Source of the DNA: an uncultured Lachnospiraceae bacterium
GTDB lineage: Bacteria > Bacillota > Clostridia > Lachnospirales > Lachnospiraceae
Length of the DNA: 42,628 bases
Direction of reading: 5' to 3'
NCBI GenBank assembly: GCA_947570615.1
Contig: CANOVJ010000030.1
Location: forward strand, 1-42,628
Position numbers and translations under genes: made by a program. A model generated the notes under the pieces. It did no database searches. It had not been told where the DNA came from and saw only the letters and a program-made list of their open reading frames with translations. Within the stretch, counting starts at the first letter, position 1. Each line of letters starts with the position of its first letter. Positions 22,795 through 33,246 of this stretch are shown here, piece after piece.

Positions 22795-23604
22795 ATGCAG
22801 ATACAGAACAATTATAATAAATATGCCGGAGGGAATTATTCCGCAGGGAATTATTTAAAGTCCCACACACATCCCGGGCAGGAGGGCCTTTATGAGACGG
22901 GGAGCGGGCCGGAGAGGGAAGATGCCGGAACCGTGAAAAGGAGAGATCTGCCCGGGACGGGAGCTTTGCAGGAGAGCGGGCCGGATCCTGGCCGGAAGGA
23001 GGATCCGGCCCCCGAAAGGGGCGCGGGCGGTCTTCGGAAGGTTTCCGGGATGCTCCGCCAGGCCTGGGAGGCCATGGGCGATGAAAACGAACAGGCGGGC
23101 GGGACGCCTTCCTCTGCCGGGGAGAAGAATCAGGGGGCGGTCTTCGCGATCCTTTCGGCGCCTGGGCAGTTTTTTTCCCGCTATGTGGCGGAACCTCTGG
23201 GGAAAGTCAGAGACCGGGTCAAAGCGGGGGCCGGTGCGGCTTTTCAGCGCTTTGAAAAGCGCAGGGACGCTTTTTCGGCCCTGGCGGATCCCAAAAGCCA
23301 CTTTTCAGGAAAGAGAGAAAAGCAGGGACGGTCCGGGAAGACGCAGAGAGCCGGAACGGGACGAAGACGCCCCGAGATTCTGACGGCTCTGGAATCCGAT
23401 TCCCATCTGATGGACTCCTACAGCAGATCGGGAACATACTGCCGCCTGAATGAGAATCTTTCCAGACGGCAGGAGCGCAGGGATGCAAATCGCAGGGCAT
23501 TTTCCGAGGGGGAGGAGCCGAAGACGGATTTTGCCGGAAAAACCGCCGGAAATTCGAGCAGGGACGCTTTGGGGAGAGAAGAAAGACTTGATAAACGTCT
23601 GTGA
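22795..23604 (+). CDS. Hypothetical basic protein downstream of the lysozyme
   Basis: 269-residue protein with no recognised domain, starting 12 bp after the lysozyme stop behind an AAGGAAA site. It is hydrophilic and rich in Arg, Gly, Glu and Ser, mostly low complexity. Small ordered-looking blocks are GLRKVSGMLRQAWEAMG, APGQFFSRYVAEPLGKV and ILTALESDSHLMDSYSRSG. No signal peptide or membrane helix. Tight spacing suggests co-expression with the lysozyme, perhaps as a cytoplasmic partner of its acidic tail; that is speculation. Confidence 0.6.
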   Translation: MQIQNNYNKYAGGNYSAGNYLKSHTHPGQEGLYETGSGPEREDAGTVKRRDLPGTGALQESGPDPGRKEDPAPERGAGGLRKVSGMLRQAWEAMGDENEQAGGTPSSAGEKNQGAVFAILSAPGQFFSRYVAEPLGKVRDRVKAGAGAAFQRFEKRRDAFSALADPKSHFSGKREKQGRSGKTQRAGTGRRRPEILTALESDSHLMDSYSRSGTYCRLNENLSRRQERRDANRRAFSEGEEPKTDFAGKTAGNSSRDALGREERLDKRL

Positions 23605-23688
23605 AAAAGCTATACTGATCTCACAAAACGCAAAAGACCGGAAAAGGCAGAAAACTTTGGCATAACGTTGAAAGGAGCATGGTTATAA

Positions 23689-24621
23689 ATGGGCTACGAC
23701 ACAATACCTTATGAAAAGAGAATCAGGGAGAATATCAGAAATTATACGCTGTCCAATCTTTATGATATGGCGATCGTCAGGAAGTATCTGGGCAATCTGG
23801 CGGAGGCGCTTAAAATCAATGTGCTCCTTACGGACAGACATGGGGAAAAGGAGGTCGTCATCGGGGACGGCTTTGTGGGCTTTCATCCCGATGTGGTGGA
23901 ACAGCCGGGACGCAAGCTCCGCGTCCGGGAGCGCACCATCGGCCACCTTTATGTGAAGTATCTGGCGCAGAACGAGGATAAGGCGCTGACGGACGACCTG
24001 CTGGACGGCACCGTCGCCATACTCGGCAGGCTGGGGGAGGAGGCCTATCTTCACCGGGAGAGCAGTATTTACCTGGAGGAGCTGGAAAGGCAGGTGGAGG
24101 ACAGGAATCATATCGTGTCCCACAATGAGAGGGAGGATGTTCTCACAGGGGTGTTCAACTCCATTTATTTTGAGAACAGGATGAAGCTCATCGACCGCTC
24201 CGAGGTGATTCCGGTGGCGGTTCTGAATGTGAATATCAACGACTGGAAATTTGTCAATGACCATTTCGGGGACGAGGAGAGCGACCGCCTGATCCGGGTG
24301 GTGGCGGATATCATAAAACAGGAGGCCAGAGCGGACTTTGTGATCGGAAGGATCGACGGGGACGTGTTCGGCGTTCTCATTCCCATGGCCGAGGAGGGGG
24401 AAGGGGAGGATTACATGGAACGGATCCGGCAAAGATGCCTTGACTTTGAGGATGCGATTCTGGCTCCTTCGGTGGCCGTCGGCATGGTGTACAAGACCAA
24501 CATAGAGCAGACGCTGCAGGAGCGGCTCTCCGACGCCGAGTATGAGATGTTCAACAATAAATTTGAGATCAAGAACGCTCCCGGATACCGGGAACGGCTG
24601 GAAAAATGCCTGAATAAATAA
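23689..24621 (+). CDS. Degenerate GGDEF-domain signalling protein
   Basis: 310-residue cytoplasmic protein. The N-terminal half (about 1-140) looks like a small sensory domain (INVLLTDRHGEKEVVIGDG), followed by a short coiled coil (EELERQVEDRN) and a GGDEF-fold domain beginning DVLTGVFNSIYFENRM. The active-site loop reads RIDGDVFGVLI, DGDVF in place of GGDEF, so the catalytic acidic residue pattern is lost and diguanylate cyclase activity is unlikely. It may bind GTP or c-di-GMP or act as a scaffold. Start ATG 23689 behind GAAAGGAG. No c-di-GMP phosphodiesterase is nearby. Confidence 0.8.
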   Translation: MGYDTIPYEKRIRENIRNYTLSNLYDMAIVRKYLGNLAEALKINVLLTDRHGEKEVVIGDGFVGFHPDVVEQPGRKLRVRERTIGHLYVKYLAQNEDKALTDDLLDGTVAILGRLGEEAYLHRESSIYLEELERQVEDRNHIVSHNEREDVLTGVFNSIYFENRMKLIDRSEVIPVAVLNVNINDWKFVNDHFGDEESDRLIRVVADIIKQEARADFVIGRIDGDVFGVLIPMAEEGEGEDYMERIRQRCLDFEDAILAPSVAVGMVYKTNIEQTLQERLSDAEYEMFNNKFEIKNAPGYRERLEKCLNK

Positions 24622-24635
24622 GGACAGTCAGAGAG

Positions 24636-24677
24636 GACTGCCGCATCTGCGGCCAGAGTGGGCGCGGGGCGGCAGTC
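24636..24677. terminator. Hairpin after the GGDEF gene
   Basis: GACTGCCGC (24636-24644) pairs with GCGGCAGTC (24669-24677) around a 24-base GC-rich loop, 14 bp after the stop. A short T-rich stretch follows farther on, so terminator function is only likely. Confidence 0.45.
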
Positions 24678-24796
24678 TGTGATTTCTAAACTGTTTATTA
24701 AATCTTCTTTTTGAATTGAAAATGAGATATATAGAGAAAAAATTAGAAAAGATAAGAAAATGAGAGATATCGATAAAAATACGTCTGTAAAACCGG

Positions 24797-24825
24797 TTGC
24801 AAAGGAAAGCATATGAAATTATTAT
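24797..24825 (+). promoter_or_regulatory. Sigma-A promoter of groESL
   Basis: TTGCAA (24797-24802), 17-bp spacer, TATTAT (24820-24825), ending 12 bp before the CIRCE operator, so transcription starts at or beside the operator. Confidence 0.7.
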
Positions 24826-24837
24826 ATGCATTAGTGA

Positions 24838-24864
24838 TTAGCACTCAAAGCAAATGAGTGCTAA
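24838..24864. promoter_or_regulatory. CIRCE operator (HrcA-binding site)
   Basis: Perfect inverted repeat TTAGCACTC-N9-GAGTGCTAA, identical to the CIRCE consensus. HrcA repressor binding here links groESL expression to heat and folding stress through GroEL-dependent HrcA activity. Confidence 0.97.
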
Positions 24865-24954
24865 CAGACAAAAAGGAGAAGTACCTGAAGCCATGCTTTT
24901 GAGGTATTACTTCCGAAGGAGATTAAGGATTTTTAATTGAAGGAGGCATTCATA

Positions 24955-25239
24955 ATGAAGTTAGTACCATTAGCAGACAGAGTTGTATTGAAGCAGCTTG
25001 TAGCGGAGGAGACGACCAAATCGGGCATCGTGCTGCCGGGCCAGAATAAGGAAAAGCCCCAGCAGGCAGAGGTAATCGCGGTAGGCCCCGGCGGTGTGGT
25101 AGACGGCAAGGAAGTAAAGATGGAGGTTAAGGTCGGCGATCAGGTGATCTACTCCAAATACGCAGGAACCGATGTGAAGATCGATGAGGAGGAATTCATC
25201 ATCGTGAAGCAGAGCGATATCCTGGCAGTGATCCAGTAA
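24955..25239 (+). CDS. groES: Co-chaperonin GroES
   Basis: 94-residue GroES, the heptameric lid of GroEL. It shows LVPLADRVVLKQLVAEE, KSGIVLPGQ (mobile loop), AVGPGG, KVGDQVIYSKYAGTDVK and EEFIIVKQSDILAVI. ATG 24955 is chosen because AGGAGG lies 8 bases upstream; an in-frame ATG at 24937 would place the ribosome site inside the gene. Transcribed with groEL from a CIRCE-controlled promoter. Confidence 0.97.
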   Translation: MKLVPLADRVVLKQLVAEETTKSGIVLPGQNKEKPQQAEVIAVGPGGVVDGKEVKMEVKVGDQVIYSKYAGTDVKIDEEEFIIVKQSDILAVIQ

Positions 25240-25313
25240 GGCTTGCACAGAACTGCGCACGAGGCGGTCCTGGCAGAAAATGTAAAAGCGGTTTTGTAAC
25301 AGGTTTTTTGTAA

Positions 25314-26972
<1,659 letters not shown>

Positions 26973-27030
26973 TTCTCCTGTGAAAACAGGGCCGGCCCTC
27001 GTTTCTTAAAAATATACAGAGAATCTGTGA

Positions 27031-27061
27031 GCAGGTATGCTGATGAAAGCATACCTGCTTT
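27031..27061. terminator. Terminator hairpin after groEL
   Basis: Perfect 10-bp stem GCAGGTATGC / GCATACCTGC with an 8-base loop, followed by TTT. It lies 58 bp past the groEL stop and just before the ABC exporter genes. Confidence 0.65.
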
Positions 27062-27081
27062 GCTGAGCGCAGGAGTGAAAA

Positions 27082-28869
27082 ATGAAGGGGATCCTGAAAT
27101 ATATAAAACCTTACGGCGCGTTTATGGCGCTGACACTGTTTCTGAAGTTCGTGGCGGCGATGATGGATCTTCTGATCCCTTCTCTGCTGGCGAAGATCAT
27201 CGATGATATCGTTCCCACCAGAGAGGTGAGGCTGGTCTTTGTGTGGGGAGGGATCATGCTGCTGTGCGCGGTGTTTTCTGTGACCACCAACGTGACGGCC
27301 AACCGGATGGCGGAGGTCTCCGCGGGCGGGATGACGGAAAGGCTGCGGCACGACCTTTTTTCGAGGGTTACATATCTGAGCGCGGGGCAGATGGACGACT
27401 TCACCGTATCCTCGGTGGTATCCAGGCTGACCTCCGACACCTATAACGTGAACAGGATGTTTGCCAGGATGCAGCGGCTGGGCGTGCGGGGGCCCATCCT
27501 TCTGATCGGCGGGATTCTGATCACCATGACCATGGAGCCCAGGCTGACGCTGGTGCTGGCGGCGGCGCTGCCCTTTATCATTCTCATTGTCACTCTGGTC
27601 ACCAGAAAGAGTATTCCGGTCTATGGCGGCCAGCAGAAGGTGCTGGACGAGATGGTGAGAGTCCTTCAGGAAAATATCACCGGCGTGCGGGTGATCCGCG
27701 CCCTTTCCCGGACGGATTATGAGAAGGACCGCTACGATGAGGTCAACCAGAGACTGGCGGACATCGAGCAGAGAGCGGGGAGGATCTCCGCCGCCAGCAG
27801 CCCCTCCACCACACTGGTGCTGAATCTGGGCCTCACGGCCGTGATCGTCACCGGCGCTTACCTGGTGCAGAAGGGGGAGGCCGGGCCGGGAGTGATTATC
27901 GCCTTTCTGAGCTACTTTACCATTATCTTAAACGCCATGCTGGGGATCACCAACATTTTCGTCATGTGCTCCAAGGGACTGGCCTCTCTTCGGCGTATCT
28001 TTGAGATTATGGAGGCCCCGGAGCAGATGCCGGTGCTTTTGCAGGACGCGTCCCGTTCTGATGCGGGCAGTGCCGAGCCGCCTCTGGTAGAGTTTGAGGA
28101 TGTGACCTTTTCCTATAATAAGAAGGGAGAGAACCTCTCCCACATCAGCTTTTCCCTGAAAAAGGGGGAGAGTCTGGGCGTCATCGGTGCGACCGGGAGC
28201 GGAAAGAGCACGCTGGTGAATCTTCTTCTGCGGTTTTATGATGTGGATCAGGGCTGTATCCGGATCGACGGGCGCAGGATCGACAGCATCCCCTACCCGG
28301 AGCTGCGGAGTATGTTCGGGGTGGTGTTCCAGAACGACTATCTCATGGCGGCCTCGCTGGAGGAGAATATCGATTTCTTCCGGGGGCTTTCCGGGGAGCA
28401 GATCGGGGAGGCCGCAGGCTACGCCCAGGCACAGCAGTTTATCAGGGAAAAGGAAGGGATGGACGCCAGGGTGGCGGTGCGGGGAAACAACTTAAGCGGC
28501 GGGCAGAAGCAGCGCATCATGATCGCCCGGGCGCTGGCGGGCGGCCCCAGAATCCTGATTCTGGACGATGCCTCCTCCGCGCTGGACTACAAGACCGACG
28601 CGGAGCTGAGAAAGGCGCTGCACACCCATTTTAAGGATACCACCACCATCACCATCGCCCAGCGTATCAGCTCCATTCAGGGGGCGGATCATATTCTGGT
28701 GCTGGAGGATGGAAGGTGTATCGGTTATGGAACCCATGAGGAGCTTCTGGAAAGCTGCGGCGAGTATCAGATGATCTATGAGCTCCAGATGGGGGCGGGC
28801 GGCGAAGCCATAAGAGCGGGGCATGGCAAAAGTCTGAACGGAGAGGAGGTACGGAAAAATGAGGGGTGA
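27082..28869 (+). CDS. ABC exporter half-transporter A (degenerate catalytic Walker B)
   Basis: 595-residue type IV ABC exporter: six-helix membrane domain (about 1-310) and nucleotide-binding domain. Walker A GATGSGKST, Q-loop VVFQND, intact signature LSGGQKQR, Walker B ILILDDASSALD. The residue after Walker B is Asp rather than the catalytic Glu, which marks the degenerate site subunit of LmrCD/BmrCD-like heterodimers. Start ATG 27082 with a CAGGAG site. The 3' end overlaps the next half-transporter by 11 bp. Substrate unknown; drugs, lipids or peptides are typical for the class. Confidence 0.92.
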   Translation: MKGILKYIKPYGAFMALTLFLKFVAAMMDLLIPSLLAKIIDDIVPTREVRLVFVWGGIMLLCAVFSVTTNVTANRMAEVSAGGMTERLRHDLFSRVTYLSAGQMDDFTVSSVVSRLTSDTYNVNRMFARMQRLGVRGPILLIGGILITMTMEPRLTLVLAAALPFIILIVTLVTRKSIPVYGGQQKVLDEMVRVLQENITGVRVIRALSRTDYEKDRYDEVNQRLADIEQRAGRISAASSPSTTLVLNLGLTAVIVTGAYLVQKGEAGPGVIIAFLSYFTIILNAMLGITNIFVMCSKGLASLRRIFEIMEAPEQMPVLLQDASRSDAGSAEPPLVEFEDVTFSYNKKGENLSHISFSLKKGESLGVIGATGSGKSTLVNLLLRFYDVDQGCIRIDGRRIDSIPYPELRSMFGVVFQNDYLMAASLEENIDFFRGLSGEQIGEAAGYAQAQQFIREKEGMDARVAVRGNNLSGGQKQRIMIARALAGGPRILILDDASSALDYKTDAELRKALHTHFKDTTTITIAQRISSIQGADHILVLEDGRCIGYGTHEELLESCGEYQMIYELQMGAGGEAIRAGHGKSLNGEEVRKNEG

Positions 28870-30688
28870 TCAGAGAAGGCCGGAACAAAAAAACGGCATC
28901 TGGCCGGGATCGGGAGGGGAAGCCGCCTCCGGAAAAAGAGCGCCCAGAAAGTATCTGCTGCTCAGGCTCTGGCGCTACCTGGGGAGATATTATGCGCTGA
29001 TCGGCATGGGGCTTGCGCTGATGCTCGTGTCCAACGTGCTCTCGCTTTTGGGGCCGAAGCTTTCAGGAAAGGCCATCGACGCCATCGGCATCCGGGCCGG
29101 CGGGGTGGATTTTGAAAAGGTTTTCTACTATGTGGGATGGATGGCGGCGTTCTATGTGCTCTCCGCGTTCTTCGCATATCTGCTCTCCCTGCTGACCATC
29201 CGGCTGACCAGAAAGGTGATTTACCAGATGCGCAGGGATGTGTTTGAAAATCTCTCAAGGCTCCCGGTGTCCTTTTTTGACCAGTACCAGACAGGGGATA
29301 TTATCAGTATCATCACCTATGATATCGACACGGTCAACCAGTCTCTGTCCAATGACTTTTTGCAGATCATGCAGAGCATCGTCACCGTGCTCTTTTCCCT
29401 GGCGATGATGCTCTCCATCGCGCCGGTGATGGTCCTGATTTTTGTGGTGACCATTCCCATCTCCATTCTGCTCACCCGGTTTATCACCAGCCATTCCAGG
29501 CCCCTTTACCGGGTGAGATCCAAAAAGCTGGGAGAGCTCAACGGCTTTGTGGAGGAAATGCTTAACGGACAGAAAACCACCCGGGCCTATGGAAGGGAGG
29601 AGCAGGTGATCGAGGCCTTTGACCGGAAAAACCGGGAGGCGGTTGCGGCCAACACGAAGGCGGAGTATTACGGAACCCTGGCGGGGCCCTCCGTAAACTT
29701 TATGAACAACACCTCGCTGGCGCTGATCAGTGTGTTCGGCTCCCTTCTGTACCTCAACGGAGCGATCGGCATCGGCGATATCTCCTCCTTTGTGCAGTAT
29801 TCCCGGAAGTTCTCCGGCCCCATCAACGAGACCGCAAATATCCTGGGGGAGCTTCAGTCTGCATTCGCGGCGGCGGAGCGGGTCTTCAGGCTGATGGATG
29901 AGCTTCCCGAAAAACCGGACGCAGAGAAGGCGCGTATTCTGAATGAGGTCTACGGGGAGGTTCTCTTAAAGGACGTCTCTTTCGGATATCAGAGCGGAAA
30001 GCCGATTCTGAAGGATTTTTCTCTCCATGCCGGAGCGGGGAAGCAGATCGCCATTGTGGGGCCCACCGGAGCGGGAAAGACTACGGTGATCAATCTTCTG
30101 ATGCGGTTTTATGATATCGATCAGGGCTGTATTTTGCTGGACGGTCAGGATGTGTACCAGATCGCCAGAGACAGCCTGCGGGGAGCATACACCATGGTGC
30201 TGCAGGACGCCTGGCTTTTCCACGGGACGATCTATGACAACCTCGCCTATGGAAGAGACAATATCACCATGGAGGAGGTGGAGCGGGCTGCCAGGGCGGC
30301 CATGATCTACTCGTATATTATGAAGCTTCCGGAGGGCTTTCAGACGATCTTAAGCGATAACGGCGTACATATTTCCAAGGGACAGAGACAGCTTCTCACC
30401 ATCGCAAGAGCCATGCTCTCCGACGCCAGGATGCTGATTCTGGACGAGGCCACCTCCAATGTGGATACCAGAACGGAAATGCAGATTCAGGAGGCCATGA
30501 GAAGTCTGATGGCGGAGAAGACCTGCTTTGTGATCGCCCACAGACTCTCCACGATCCGGGGGGCGGACCTGATCCTGGTGGTGAAGGACGGCCGCATTGC
30601 CGAGCAGGGCAGCCATCAGGAGCTGATGAGCAGGCGGGGGCTGTATTATCAGATGTACGACGCGCAGTTTGAGGGAGCGTTCGAGTAA
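28859..30688 (+). CDS. ABC exporter half-transporter B (degenerate signature motif)
   Basis: 609-residue partner of the preceding gene. Walker A GPTGAGKTT, Walker B MLILDEATSNVD with the catalytic Glu, switch IAHRLS, but the signature reads ISKGQRQ instead of LSGGQ. Paired with subunit A, this gives one normal ATP site (Walker motifs of B, signature of A) and one degenerate site (Walker motifs of A, signature of B), as expected of asymmetric exporters. An N-terminal extension of about 30 basic residues precedes the membrane domain. Start ATG 28859 behind GAGGAGG, translationally coupled to A. Confidence 0.92.
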   Translation: MRGDQRRPEQKNGIWPGSGGEAASGKRAPRKYLLLRLWRYLGRYYALIGMGLALMLVSNVLSLLGPKLSGKAIDAIGIRAGGVDFEKVFYYVGWMAAFYVLSAFFAYLLSLLTIRLTRKVIYQMRRDVFENLSRLPVSFFDQYQTGDIISIITYDIDTVNQSLSNDFLQIMQSIVTVLFSLAMMLSIAPVMVLIFVVTIPISILLTRFITSHSRPLYRVRSKKLGELNGFVEEMLNGQKTTRAYGREEQVIEAFDRKNREAVAANTKAEYYGTLAGPSVNFMNNTSLALISVFGSLLYLNGAIGIGDISSFVQYSRKFSGPINETANILGELQSAFAAAERVFRLMDELPEKPDAEKARILNEVYGEVLLKDVSFGYQSGKPILKDFSLHAGAGKQIAIVGPTGAGKTTVINLLMRFYDIDQGCILLDGQDVYQIARDSLRGAYTMVLQDAWLFHGTIYDNLAYGRDNITMEEVERAARAAMIYSYIMKLPEGFQTILSDNGVHISKGQRQLLTIARAMLSDARMLILDEATSNVDTRTEMQIQEAMRSLMAEKTCFVIAHRLSTIRGADLILVVKDGRIAEQGSHQELMSRRGLYYQMYDAQFEGAFE

Positions 30689-30706
30689 GGCGGGGTGCTG
30701 CTTACC

Positions 30707-30741
30707 GAATCAGAAACTGACACCGGCAGAATCAGAAACTG
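30707..30741. repeat. Two 13-bp direct repeats upstream of the RSH promoter
   Basis: GAATCAGAAACTG occurs at 30707-30719 and 30729-30741, a 22-bp period or about two helical turns, ending 5 bp before the -35 box. The layout is that of an activator or repressor site. No known consensus is recognised. Confidence 0.6.
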
Positions 30742-30746
30742 GCACG

Positions 30747-30775
30747 TTGACGAACCGGGCAAAAGAATATATAAT
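30747..30775 (+). promoter_or_regulatory. Sigma-A promoter before the RSH gene
   Basis: TTGACG (30747-30752), 17-bp spacer, TATAAT (30770-30775), about 95 bp before the ATG at 30870. Near-consensus. Confidence 0.75.
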
Positions 30776-30869
30776 AGCTTAAATGAGCGCGAATCATGTA
30801 TACAAAAAGCGCGATCTGTGAATATAATAGTTACGAGTATATTTGTCGGCGCATCTGAGGGTATGATTT

Positions 30870-33209
30870 ATGACGGAAGAAAAAGACAGAGGTCAGGACA
30901 GGAGTCAGACGAAAAGCGGGGTAGTGATCGACGATGGCAGGATTGAGGCCATTCAGGAATTCCAGAGTCCCGAACAGCTTTACAGGGACCTTATTTTGCG
31001 TGTCCATAAATATCATCCTTCCGATGACATTACGCTGATAGAAAAGGCGTACAATCTTGCCAAAAAGGCCCATGAAAATCAGGTGCGCAAGTCCGGGGAG
31101 CCGTATATTATCCATCCCCTGTGCGTGGCCATTGTCCTGGCGGATCTGGAGATGGACAAAGAGACCATTGCGGCGGGGCTTCTGCATGATGTGATCGAGG
31201 ATACCATCATGACGGAGGATGAGATCCGGGAGGAGTTCGGAAGCGACGTGGCCCTTTTGGTGGACGGCGTCACCAAGCTGGAGCAGCTCCGCTTTACCGG
31301 CGGCGACGGGGGCGAGAAGACGCTGGACAGGTTGGAAATGCAGGCGGAAAATCTGCGCAAGATGTTTCTGGCCATGGCCAGGGATATCCGGGTTATCATT
31401 ATCAAGCTGGCCGATCGGCTTCACAACATGCGCACCCTGAAATACAAGAGTCCGGAGAGCCAGCAGAGAATCGCCAGGGAGACCATGGAGATCTACGCGC
31501 CCATCGCCCAGCGGCTGGGGATCTCCAGGATCAAGGTGGAGCTGGACGATCTGTCCCTTAAGTATTCCCAGCCGGAGGCTTACTATGACCTGGTGGATAA
31601 GATTGCCGCCCGCAAGAGCGAGCGGGAGGCCTATATCCAGAGTATCGTGGACGAGGTGAGCGAGCACATCGTAAACGCCGGGATCCGTGCCCAGATCGAC
31701 GGGCGTATCAAGCATTTTTTCAGTATCTACAAAAAAATGAAGAACCAGAACAAGACGCTGGATCAGATCTACGATCTCTTTGCGGTGAGGATCATCGTGG
31801 ATTCGGTGAAGGACTGTTACGCCGCCCTGGGGGTGATCCACGAGATGTATAAGCCCATTCCGGGACGGTTCAAGGACTATATCGCCATGCCAAAGGCCAA
31901 CATGTATCAGTCCCTGCACACCACGCTGATCGGCAACAACGGCCAGCCCTTTGAGATTCAGATCCGCACCTATGAGATGCACAAGGCGGCGGAGTACGGG
32001 ATCGCCGCCCACTGGAAATACAAGGTGGCTTCGGACGGTAAAAGGATCGAGGACTCGGAGGAGGAAAAGCTCTCATGGCTGCGGCAGATTCTGGAGTGGC
32101 AACAGGACATGTCGGACAACAGGGAGTTTATGAATCTGCTCAAGAGCGACCTGGATCTGTTTTCGGACAGTGTTTACTGCTTTACCCCTACCGGGGAGGT
32201 AAAGAGTCTTCCCACAGGCTCAACACCCATCGATTTTGCCTACAGCATCCACAGCGCGGTGGGCAATAAGATGATTGGCGCCAGGGTCAACGGCAGGCTG
32301 GTGACCATCGACTATGAGATCAAAAACGGCGACCAGATCGAGATTCTCACTTCCCAGAACTCCAGAGGGCCAAGCCGGGACTGGCTTGGCGTGGTAAAGA
32401 GTACGCAGGCCCGCAACAAGATCAATCAGTGGTTTAAGACGGAGTTTAAGGAAGAAAATATCATCAAGGGCAGGGAGCTGCTGGGCGCGTACTGCAAGTC
32501 CAGGAATATCAACGCCCCGGAGATCATGAAGACCGAGTACATGGAGGTCATCATGCGCAAGTACGGTTTCCGGGACTGGGATTCCGTGCTGGCGGCGGTA
32601 GGGCACGGCGGCCTTAAGGAAGGCCAGATCATCAACAAGATGATGGAGGTCTACGACAAAAACCACCGCAGGGAGATGACCAACGAGGAGGTTCTTGCGG
32701 CGGTGGCGGAAAACGATTTTTCCCGCAAACCGGCGCAGATCCGTTCCAAAAGCGGCATCACCGTGAAGGGGATCCATGATCTGGCGGTGCGTTTTTCCAA
32801 ATGCTGTTCCCCGGTGCCGGGGGATGAGATCGTGGGCTTTGTCACCCGGGGAAGGGGGGTGTCCATCCACAGAACGGACTGCATCAATGTGATCAATCTT
32901 CCCGAGGGGGAGAGGGTGCGCCTGATCGACGCCGAGTGGGAGGGGACGCCGGACGCGGCCGGAGAGGAGAAGTATCTGGCGGAGATCAAAATTTTCGCCA
33001 ACAACCGAAACGGCCTTCTGGCCGATATCTCCAGGGCGCTGACGGAAAAAAATATCGATATCATGTCCATGAACACAAGAGTGAGCAAACAGGGAACCGC
33101 AACCCTCGCTACCTCCTTTGAGATTAGCAACAGGGAGGAGCTCAATCATATCATCGACAAGCTAAGCGGCATAGAAAGCGTGCTGGATATCGAGAGGACC
33201 ACAGGATAG
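30870..33209 (+). CDS. relA: Bifunctional (p)ppGpp synthetase/hydrolase RSH
   Basis: 779-residue long Rel/SpoT protein that sets alarmone level in the stringent response. HD hydrolase: RKSGEPYIIHP and LLHDVIEDT (intact HD). Synthetase: YDLFAVRIIV, MYQSLHTTLIG, PFEIQIRTYEMHKAAEYGIA. TGS domain: SVYCFTPTGEVKSLPTGSTP. A zinc-finger-like region with KCCSPVPGDEIVGF follows, and a C-terminal ACT domain (NNRNGLLADISRALTEKNID). All domains are complete, so both activities are expected. ATG 30870 is chosen; the ribosome site (GAGGGT) is weak. The small synthetase at 16619-17359 is a second source of ppGpp. The metallo-hydrolase gene follows 37 bp later, probably in the same operon. Confidence 0.95.
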   Translation: MTEEKDRGQDRSQTKSGVVIDDGRIEAIQEFQSPEQLYRDLILRVHKYHPSDDITLIEKAYNLAKKAHENQVRKSGEPYIIHPLCVAIVLADLEMDKETIAAGLLHDVIEDTIMTEDEIREEFGSDVALLVDGVTKLEQLRFTGGDGGEKTLDRLEMQAENLRKMFLAMARDIRVIIIKLADRLHNMRTLKYKSPESQQRIARETMEIYAPIAQRLGISRIKVELDDLSLKYSQPEAYYDLVDKIAARKSEREAYIQSIVDEVSEHIVNAGIRAQIDGRIKHFFSIYKKMKNQNKTLDQIYDLFAVRIIVDSVKDCYAALGVIHEMYKPIPGRFKDYIAMPKANMYQSLHTTLIGNNGQPFEIQIRTYEMHKAAEYGIAAHWKYKVASDGKRIEDSEEEKLSWLRQILEWQQDMSDNREFMNLLKSDLDLFSDSVYCFTPTGEVKSLPTGSTPIDFAYSIHSAVGNKMIGARVNGRLVTIDYEIKNGDQIEILTSQNSRGPSRDWLGVVKSTQARNKINQWFKTEFKEENIIKGRELLGAYCKSRNINAPEIMKTEYMEVIMRKYGFRDWDSVLAAVGHGGLKEGQIINKMMEVYDKNHRREMTNEEVLAAVAENDFSRKPAQIRSKSGITVKGIHDLAVRFSKCCSPVPGDEIVGFVTRGRGVSIHRTDCINVINLPEGERVRLIDAEWEGTPDAAGEEKYLAEIKIFANNRNGLLADISRALTEKNIDIMSMNTRVSKQGTATLATSFEISNREELNHIIDKLSGIESVLDIERTTG

Positions 33210-33246
33210 ACTGCATATTCAGATAAATCAAAGGGGAGGCCTGAGG

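Noticed and set aside
30707-30741. CRISPR-like repeat
   Set aside because: Only two copies with a 9-bp gap and no cas genes; better seen as an operator.
30831-32012. Long minus-strand frame opposite the RSH gene
   Set aside because: Mirror of a conserved enzyme; no domain or start signal.
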